Shown: piece after piece, positions 47,001 through 56,000 of the stretch
How positions within the stretch are numbered: the first letter of the stretch is position 1
How the letters are laid out: every line of letters begins with the position of its first letter
The notes under the pieces: generated by a model
The model's input: the letters and a program-made list of their open reading frames with translations, nothing else
What the model was told of the DNA's origin: nothing
Database searches by the model: none
Translations under genes and position numbers: made by a program
NCBI GenBank assembly: GCA_905221615.1
Contig: CAJNDT010001291.1
Coordinates: 186,001-250,000 of the forward strand
Length of the DNA: 64,000 nucleotides
Source: Symbiodinium sp. CCMP2592
Taxonomy: Eukaryota > Sar > Dinophyceae > Suessiales > Symbiodiniaceae
Reading direction: 5' to 3'

Positions 47001-50000
47001 CTTCAGGATTTAAATTATTTAAATTATTTAAATTATTTAAATTATTTAATTCCCGGCCCCATTTAAATAATTTAAATAATTTAAATAATTTAAATAATTT
47101 AAATCCTGGCCGGGGGGGTTCCCGGGGGCCCCGGGCCCCAGGATTTAAATAATTTAAATAATTTAAATCCTGGGGAAGGGCTCCGGATTTAAATTATTTA
47201 AATTATTTAATTCCCGGGGCCCTGGACCCCCGGGGACCCCTCCCCTTCAGGATTTAAATTATTTAAATTATTTAAATTATTTAATTCCCGGCCCCATTTA
47301 AATAATTTAAATAATTTAAATAATTTAAATAATTTAAATCCTGGCCGGGGGGGTTCCCGGGGGCCCCGGGCCCCAGGATTTAAATAATTTAAATAATTTA
47401 AATCCTGGGGAAGGGCTCCGGATTTAAATTATTTAAATTATTTAATTCCCGGGGCCCTGGACCCCCGGGGACCCCTCCCCTTCAGGATTTAAATTATTTA
47501 AATTATTTAAATTATTTAAATTATTTAATTCCCGGCCCCATTTAAATAATTTAAATAATTTAAATAATTTAAATAATTTAAATAATTTAAATCCTGGCCG
47601 GGGGGGTTCCCGGGGGCCCCGGGCCCCAGGATTTAAATAATTTAAATAATTTAAATCCTGGCCGGGGCCCTCCCCCAGGATTTCAATTATTTATACTGTT
47701 TAAATGGGGCCGGGAATTAAATACCACCCCACCCCACCTACCCTCCCTCACCCAGCCCTGCCACCCACCGACCCTCAGCGCCCACCCAGCGTCCCAACCC
47801 CCCCCCACCCACCCTTCCTCCCACTTCACACTCCCTCCACCTCCTGCCCACCCTACCTCCCAAACACCCTCCCACCACCCTCTCACCCACCACTTCAAGG
47901 GCTAGGGATCCCACACATCTGCGGGCAAAATCTGGCGGAAGTGATCCGCCACCGAGCAAAAAGCCTGTAAATACCGCATTAAACGAAGGGCCAGGGATTT
48001 CACACATCCGTTGGCAAAATCTGGCGGAAGTGAGCAGTCGGTACCTCCGCCAGATTTTGCCAACAGATGTGCGAAATCCCTGGCCCTTTGTTTAATGCGG
48101 TATTTACAGGCTTTTTGCTCGGTGGCCGGTGGCGGATCACTTCCGCCAGATTTTGCCCGCAGATGTGTGAGATCCCTTGCCGTTGTTTTAACGCGGTATT
48201 TACAGGCTTTCTGCTCGGTCGCGGCTCGCAGGGATCAGGGGGACACCCCTTGCGCCCTGTGGTTTTCTGATCTGAGTTTTCACAAGACCTTAGGGGGACA
48301 CCACTTGCGATCTATGATTTTGGGATCTGAGTTCTTACACAACCTTCCCTCCACCTCCTGCCCACCCTACCTCCCAAACACCCTCCCACCACCCTCTCAC
48401 CCACCACTTCAAGGGCTAGGGATCCCACACATCTGCGGGCAAAATCTGGCGGAAGTGATCCGCCACCGAGCAAAAAGCCTGTAAATACCGCATTAAACGA
48501 AGGGCCAGGGATTTCACACATCCGTTGGCAAAATCTGGCGGAAGTGAGCAGTCGGTACCTCCGCCAGATTTTGCCAACAGATGTGCGAAATCCCTGGCCC
48601 TTTGTTTAATGCGGTATTTACAGGCTTTTTGCTCGGTGGCGGATCACTTCCGCCAGATTTTGCCCGCAGATGTGTGAGATCCCTGGCCGTTGTTTTAACG
48701 CGGTATTTACAGGCTTTCTGCTCGGTCGCGGCTCGCAGGGATTAGGGGGACACCCCTTGCGCTCTGTGGTTTTCTGATCTGAGTTTTCACAAGACCTTAG
48801 GGGGACACCACTTGCGATCTATGATTTTGGGATCTGAGTTCTTACACAACCTTCCCTCCACCTCCTGCCCACCCTACCTCCCAAACACCCTCCCACCACC
48901 CTCTCACCCACCACTTCAAGGGCTAGGGATCCCACACATCTGCGGGCAAAATCTGGCGGAAGTGATCCGCCACCGAGCAAAAAACCCGTAAATACCGCAT
49001 TAAACAAAGGGCCAGGGATTTCGCACATCTGTGTTGGCAAAATCTGGCGGAAGTACCGACTGCTCACTTCCGCCAGATTTTGCCAACAGATGTGTGAAAT
49101 CCCTGGCCCTTTGTTTAATGCGGTATTTACAAGCTTTTTGCTCGGTGGCGGATCACTTCCGCCAGATTTTGCCCGCAGATGTGTGGGGTCCCTGGCCGTT
49201 GTTTTAACGCGGTATTTACAGGCTTTCTGCTCGGTCGCGGCTCGCAGGGATTAGGAGGACACCCCTTGCGATTTGTGATTTTGGAACTTATTTGTTATAA
49301 CAACCTTTAGGGGGACACCACTTGCGATCTGTGGTTTTCGGTTCTGAGTTTTCACAAAACCTTGGGGAGACACCCTTGCGATCTGTGATTTCGGGATCTG
49401 AGTTCTTACAAAACCTTGGGGGGGACACCCCTTGCGATTTGTGGTGTTGGAATTCATTTGTTATAAAAAGCTTTAGGGAGACACCCCTTGCGATTTATTG
49501 TTTTGGAATTTGTTGTTTCAACGAACCCTTAGGGGGACACCCCTTGCGATCTGGGTTTTTGGGATCTGAGTCTGTACAAATCTTGGGGCGACACCCTTGT
49601 GATCTGTGATTTTATCTGTGTTTTTTGCAGAACTTCAAGGAAAAAAATTTCTTGCCGACGCAGGGGTAGATGGAGCTCTCTTGTCTTTCGTGAAGTTGAA
49701 GGGGCCTGTCTGCTGTGCTGAGATGGACCTCTCTCCCGTCTCACTACATGGGAGGAAGCTCTCAATCATTTCTTGTGGAGGATGAAGTAGAAGACTTTTC
49801 TTTTTGGAAGCAAGGGGAGCCCTGGCTTCTCTTGCTAGGAGCGAAGTCTCTTCAATCTTCTTAAGATAAAAGCGACTTACCAAGAGGTAAAGGCTCTCTC
49901 TGCTCAAATAAAGCTCTCGTCGCTTACCAAGAATAACTTGGAGTGAGCTCTCTTCCTGCTTCACAGCAGGGTAAGGTAGAGGGCTTGGGCTTCTCGTCTC

Positions 50001-53000
50001 GTTTTGAAGGCCACGGGGAGGACCGGCCTTTCTCTTGTCAAGGATTGAAATTTGGAAAAGCTCTATCCTTCCTTCCTGATCGTACGCTCCCTTCCAAGTT
50101 TTTTTCTCGAGGAGGAGATGTTCAGGAGCTGTCGCTCCTGACGAACAGAGAAAGAAGTTTTCTTCTTATCGCCAGAGAGGCAGTCGGAGCTCCCTTCTTT
50201 CTCGTGATGCGTTGTTCTTTTGCCACGAACAACCTTTGGGGACTGTTTTCTTGCTTTGGAGCATGAGGTCTTTTCTTTTGAAGGCTGGCGACTGAGGAAG
50301 GTATAAGAAATCTCCTCTAGGGAAATCTGCTCTTGCCAAGAATAACTAGGAATGAGGACGCTCTGTCCTCACCTCTTGAGAGATATTTCTCTTCTATCCC
50401 TTGGAGAGGAAGTGGTGGCAATATGGAGAAGTTAGAAGGGTTTCTTTCTTGATTCAGAGGGTGGGGTAGAGGGCTGCTCATGTCTTATTGAAGGCTGAGG
50501 GGAGGATCGGACTCTTCTTCTGTCGATTGAGAGAGCTCTGTCCTCATTTCTTGAGAGCTATCTCTGTTCTATCCCTTGAGGAGGAAGAGGGGACGACAAG
50601 GAGCTCCTCTCTCTTCTTGTCGACTAAGAGGCAGCCGCAGTTCTTTTTGAAACTGGAGATGCTTTGAGCCCTGTCTTCTTCGACTAGAAGCGAGCTCCCT
50701 TCGATTCTCTTCAGAGGAGATGGAGACCTACCAGAGAGGGAGGAGCTCGCTGCTAGAAATCAGCTGAATGACTTGGAGGGACTCTCTCCGTGTTTTCGTT
50801 GAGGGTTGGGGGAATCCCTACCGTTTCTTCTTGAGCGTCAAGAAAATAACAGGATCTCTTTCCACTGCCAAGAGAGAAAGGAGGTATCTTCTTCTTGTGC
50901 GTATGCTGTTTTCCATCTTTTGAAAAGGTACGGGCAGTAATCAGGATCTCTTTCCACTGCCAAAAGGAGAAAGGAGGTTTCTTCTTCTTGTGCGTATGCT
51001 GTTCTCCATCTTTTGAAAAGGTAAAAGAAATGCTCAAGATCCAACCCCTTATGAAGAGAGAAAGGAGTTATCTTCTTTCCGACCGATGGGTAAACGGAGA
51101 CCTTTGAATTCTCGTGAACTTGGAGGGGCCTGTCTGCTGGGCTGAGATGAAGCTCTCTTGCGTCTCATTACATGGGAGGAAGCTCTCAGTGATTTCTTGG
51201 GGAGGATGAGGTAGAAAATCTTTCTTTTTGGAAGCTAGGGGAGCTCTGTCTTTGTTGCTAGGAGCGAGGTCTCTTCAATCTTCTTAAGACGAAAAGGCGA
51301 CATACCAAGAGGTAAAAAGGCTCTCTGCTAGAAGGATGCTCTCTTCTGTTGCCACGAATATCCTGGAGACTCTCTTCTTGTGTTTTGGAGCATGAGGTCA
51401 TTTCCTTTTGAAGGCTGAGGGACGACCAGATGTCTCTGTTTGAAAATTGGGGGAAGCTCCACCCTTTCTTCTTGAGTTGGGGGGAGCTCCACCCTTTCTT
51501 CTTGAGTGTATGCTCGCTTCCATTTTTAAAACGGCGACGGAAATAATCAGGATCCCCTCCCCATATCAGGAAAGAAAGGAGATCTCTTCTTGCCGAAGGG
51601 TAAACGGTGCCCTCTTCTTTCTCATGAAATTGGAGCGGCCTGTTTGCTTTGTTGAGATGGCGCTTTCTTTTGTCCCATTAGTTTGGAGGAAGCTCTCAGT
51701 CTCTTCTTGTCGAGGATGAGGCAGAGGATTTGTCTTTTTGAAAGCTAATTCAGAGCATGGGGTAGAGGGCTGCTCATGTCTTGTTGAAGGATGAGGGGAG
51801 GATCAGACTCTTCTTCTGAAGATTGAGCGAGCTCTGTCCTCACTTCTTGAAAGCTATCCCTCTTCTATCCCTTGAAGAGGAAGAGGGGACGACAAGGAGC
51901 TCCTCTCTCTTCTTGTCGACTAAGAGGCAGCCGCAGTTCTTTTTGAAACTGGAGATGCGTTGAGCCTTGTCTTCTTCGACTAGAAGCGAGCTCCCTTCAA
52001 TTCTCTTCAGAGGAGATGGAGACCTACCAAGAGAGGGAGGAGCTCGCTGCTCGAAATCAGCTGAATGACTTGGAGGGACTCTCTCCGTGGTTTCGTTGAG
52101 GGGTGGGGGCATCTCCGCCCTTTCTTCTTGAGCGTATGCCCTTTTCCATCTTTTGAAAAGGTAAGGGAAGTAATCAGGATCTCTTTCCACTGCCAAGAGA
52201 GAAAGGAGGTTTCTTCTTCTTGTGCGTATGCTGTTCTCCATCTTTTGAAAAGGTAAAAGAAATGCGCAAGATCCAACCCCTTATGAAGAGAGAAAGGAGC
52301 TATCTTCTTTCCGACCGATGGGTAAACGGAGACCTTTGAATTCTCGTGAACTTGGAGAGGCCTGTCTGCTGGGCTGAGATGAAGCTCTCTTGCGTCTCAT
52401 TACATGGGAGGAAGCTCTCAGTGATTTCTTGTGGAGGATGAGGTAGAAAATCATTCTTTTTGGAAGCTAGGGGAGCTCTGTCCTTTCTTGCTAGGAGCGA
52501 GGTCTCTTCAATCTTCTTAAAACGAAAAGGCGACATACCAAGTGGTAAGAAGGATGCTCTCTTCTGTTGCCACAAATCACCTGGGGACTCCCCTCTTGTT
52601 TTGGAGCATGAGGTCTTTTCATTTTAAATGCTGAGGGATGACCAGATGTCTCTACTTGAAAATTGGGGGAGCTCCACCCTTTCTTCTTGAGCGTCCTCCC
52701 CTTTTCAAGAAAGAAAGGAGGCCTGGGCTGGGTTGCGGCTTGGGCTGGGACTGGGCTGAGCGCGCTGGCTTACTCCAGCTCGCCGGTACCAGTCAGCCTG
52801 CCTTCCTGGGAGAGTCTGTGATTACTCCAGAACCCGAGTGTGCCTGCTTTCCTGGGAGAGTCTATGACTACTCCAAAACCCGAGTGTCAGCTTCCAAATA
52901 AACCCTATTTAAGCCGGCCACCCCCCACCCCCCACCCCACCCCCACCTCTTTACCAAAACAAAGACAAGCCCAACCTGCCGACTCGAGGTTCCTTCTCGA

Positions 53001-56000
53001 CACTGAAATGAATCTCCTGAGGCATACACAATCAAAAGCCGCCCCACATAAAAAAAAAAAAAACATACAAAAACACACACACACACACACAAAAGCACTC
53101 ATTAGGAACACAAGCCATCAAGCCTCCTCCAAACCCTGAGGAAGCTCTGTAGACATGCCCAAAGAAAACCTGCCAAATCTGCCAACCTCCATGCAACCCA
53201 AAGATAGCCAGAGAACCCAGTACCCCTAATTGAGGAACATACCTTAAGTCGTAACATAAGACCCCTATAATTTAAGGTACACCCCTTAATCAAGAGGTAT
53301 TGGAATATCTGGGTAGCCCTGAACAAAAGCCCTAAACTCCTAAACTCCTAAACCCTAAACCCTAAACCCCTAAACACTAGACCCCTAAGCCCTAAACCCC
53401 TAAACCCTGAACCCCTAAACCCCAAAACCCTAGAACCCTGAACAAAAGATGCCATAAACCCTAAATCCCTAAACTAACCCCCCTAAAACCCAAAACCCTA
53501 AAACCCTAAACAAAAGACGCCATAAACCCTAAATCCCTAAACTAACCCCCTTAAACCCATAAACCCTAACCCCCTAAACCCTGAACCCCTAAACCCCAAA
53601 ACCCTAAAACCCTGAACAAAAGACGCCATGAGGAAGCTTTTGGGAGTGGATGTCGCCACCTTCGGAGCGAATGCCGAGCTGCTATGGCTGAAAAAATCAA
53701 GTCGCTGCTGTAGTCCTAATCTAGGGTTTTGGTTTAGGATTTAGGGCTTTTTAGGGTTTTAGGGGTTTAGGCTAGGGGTTTAGGGTTTTAGGGAATCTAT
53801 ACTTAGGGGTACTTAGAAATAATTTTCAATTTTTGGTTATTATAAACCCTAAGAAATGGCTAAAATTTTAATTTCTGCTGGGGTTCTAAGTTCAGTATAG
53901 TATAGGGTGTAGGGTTCTAGGGCTTTAGGGTTTAGGGGTGGGTACCAAGCCGGGTTTTTGGTGAGTTTCTGAGGGTTTTATGGAGTTATTGCAATGGGAT
54001 TTCAGAAGAGCTTCATGGGTTGCTAGAGTTTTAGGAGGGTGTTAGTGTTCGGGAGCGTTGACAAGGGTTCCGAGAAGGTTTGCACGGGGTTTACTATAAA
54101 GGACCTAGATTCCCCAGCCCGCCGAAAACACAAACTCCTGGTTGTAGCCCAACCCACAAACACCGACTACGAACGGAAACATGCAGCCCCTGAAGCCATG
54201 TTTGATCCCTGCAACATTGCGCAAAAAGCCGATGCAGACATATGAAACCATGTGTAGCTAAGAAACCCTAAATTATTAAAGCCCAGGAGTAAGTTTCCGT
54301 ATTGCATCCTCTGCGACAGTAGGACTTTTCTTCCAAACAGCGTAAAACTTGAAAACCCTGCAAAACTCGGCTTGAGAAGCACAATCGCCGCAAACCGGCT
54401 TGTTTGGAAGAGCTCATAAAAGCCACAAGCAGCACTGTCAAAACCATCGAAGCCGGGAAAAAAAGCCTCAACAGCGCCCTAGATTCTAGATAACCTGTAA
54501 CGAAAGTCCCTGGAGCCGTACATAACCACGGAAAAGCTTCTCTTAAGCCCTAAAGATGCTTCATTACATATGAACCCCCACAAGGAGCCACTTTGGGGCC
54601 TATGGGTAGTAGTTTTGAAAAAGCTCCGACGCGCGAGGTTCTGGAAGTCTCGCATGTTCGATCTTGAGGATGGCCAGCAGGGGACCCGTGGCTTCAAGCT
54701 GCTTGCGTACTGTCTGGATTTTGGGGTTCATTGTGTGCGTGTGTCTGTGTGTGCGGTTGTGACAAACAGAGGGATAGAGAGAGACAGAGAGAGAGACAGA
54801 GAGAGAGAGAGGGAGAGGGAGAGGGAGAGAGAGAGAGAGAGAGAGCGCGAGAGACCCTTTGTGAGTGTGTATTTTGTTTGTAATCACCCGTTCGGACCCA
54901 CGGAATGCCGAGGAACATCTGTGTGACCACCGCCCTGGACGCCACCGCCGGCAGCTACAGCCGCTGGGCAGATATTGCGATACGGGAATACACTGGGGGT
55001 ATACTGGGGACTTGTAGCGGTATACTGCCATAAGACAGGTGCCTCGAAAGGACCCCTGATTGAAAACCAGCCGACCCTTGCAAGACTTATTATAATATTG
55101 AAACTGTCGATCCCCTGTCGGAGAGATCCGATTACGTTCAAAGCACTGCCTGGCTTAAAGATACAAGGGACCATGTAGTATGTATGTAGTATGTGCTTTG
55201 ACCCTACTGCACCTTAATAGCAACCTTGAGCCCGATGTATATAAGACATAGGTAGAGGGATCCTACCTACTCAAACAAAAAAATCCTTTGTCCCATACAC
55301 TATAAAAACTCCCGAAGCTATGTAATGTAGAATCCCGTAAAGGCCCGACATGATCCGCCGATCCTGGCCTCTCTAACTTTGCCGACAGACCAAGGAAGCA
55401 ATTGCTCTGGGGTTTAGGGTCGATCTCTCCAAAATCCCTCTTACTGCAGTTGATCCTAAACCCTAAACGAAGAAAAGAAAGTTCTTCATTCAAGAGGAGA
55501 CTTTCCTGGATTACACCCTAAAGCCCGAAGCCCAAAATCCTAAGCTCTAAGCCCTAGACCCTAGACCCTAACCCCCAAACCCTAAGCCGCAAACCTAAGC
55601 CATAAACCCTAAACCTCAAGCTTGTCTCAGAAACCCAGGGAAGCTCATCTTCCGTCGGTGTCCCAGCGGTTGCCGCCGTCTTCTCGGCGGTGTTCTGGTG
55701 AAAAGCGTGGAGGACTTTGGCGCTTCTAGCCTTAGGGTTTAGGGTTAGGTTTTTGGGGTTACGGTTTGAGGGTTTTAGGTTCGTTCCGGCATAGGGATGT
55801 AGTGTTTTAGGTTCGTTCCGGCATAGGGAGGTAGGGTTTTAGGTTCGTTCCGGCATAGGGATGTAGGGTTTTAGGTTAAGGGTTTAGGGTTTAGGGTGTT
55901 GGGTTTAGGGTCTCGCAGATGAGCATGTCAGGCTTAAGGATGTACGGTTTTAGGTCCAGGGCTCCAGGACTTGTGGGTTCAGATTCGGTTTAACTGAGGG

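Larger units (their letters stand above)
46213..52916. mobile_element. 6.7-kb non-coding TIR element in intron 19
   Basis: The 29-bp ends at 46213-46241 and 52888-52916 are inverted repeats matching at 27 of 29 positions. Both contain gggtttatttggaagctg or its complement. The left end also forms a 108-bp palindrome with 46299-46320. Inside are the palindromic satellite (46.33-47.7 kb), C-rich DNA, three ~510-bp hairpin repeats (47.8-49.25 kb), a ~57-bp tandem array and a GA/CT-rich repeat complex (49.62-52.7 kb). No transposase or other credible protein was found. It looks like a non-autonomous element inserted in a CCCCCA microsatellite. Confidence 0.7.

Noticed and set aside
47683-49067. 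Repeated frames with MCEIPGP.. and FARRCVGS..
   Set aside because: They arise from the 510-bp tandem hairpin units, occur on both strands and change with repeat number; not proteins.
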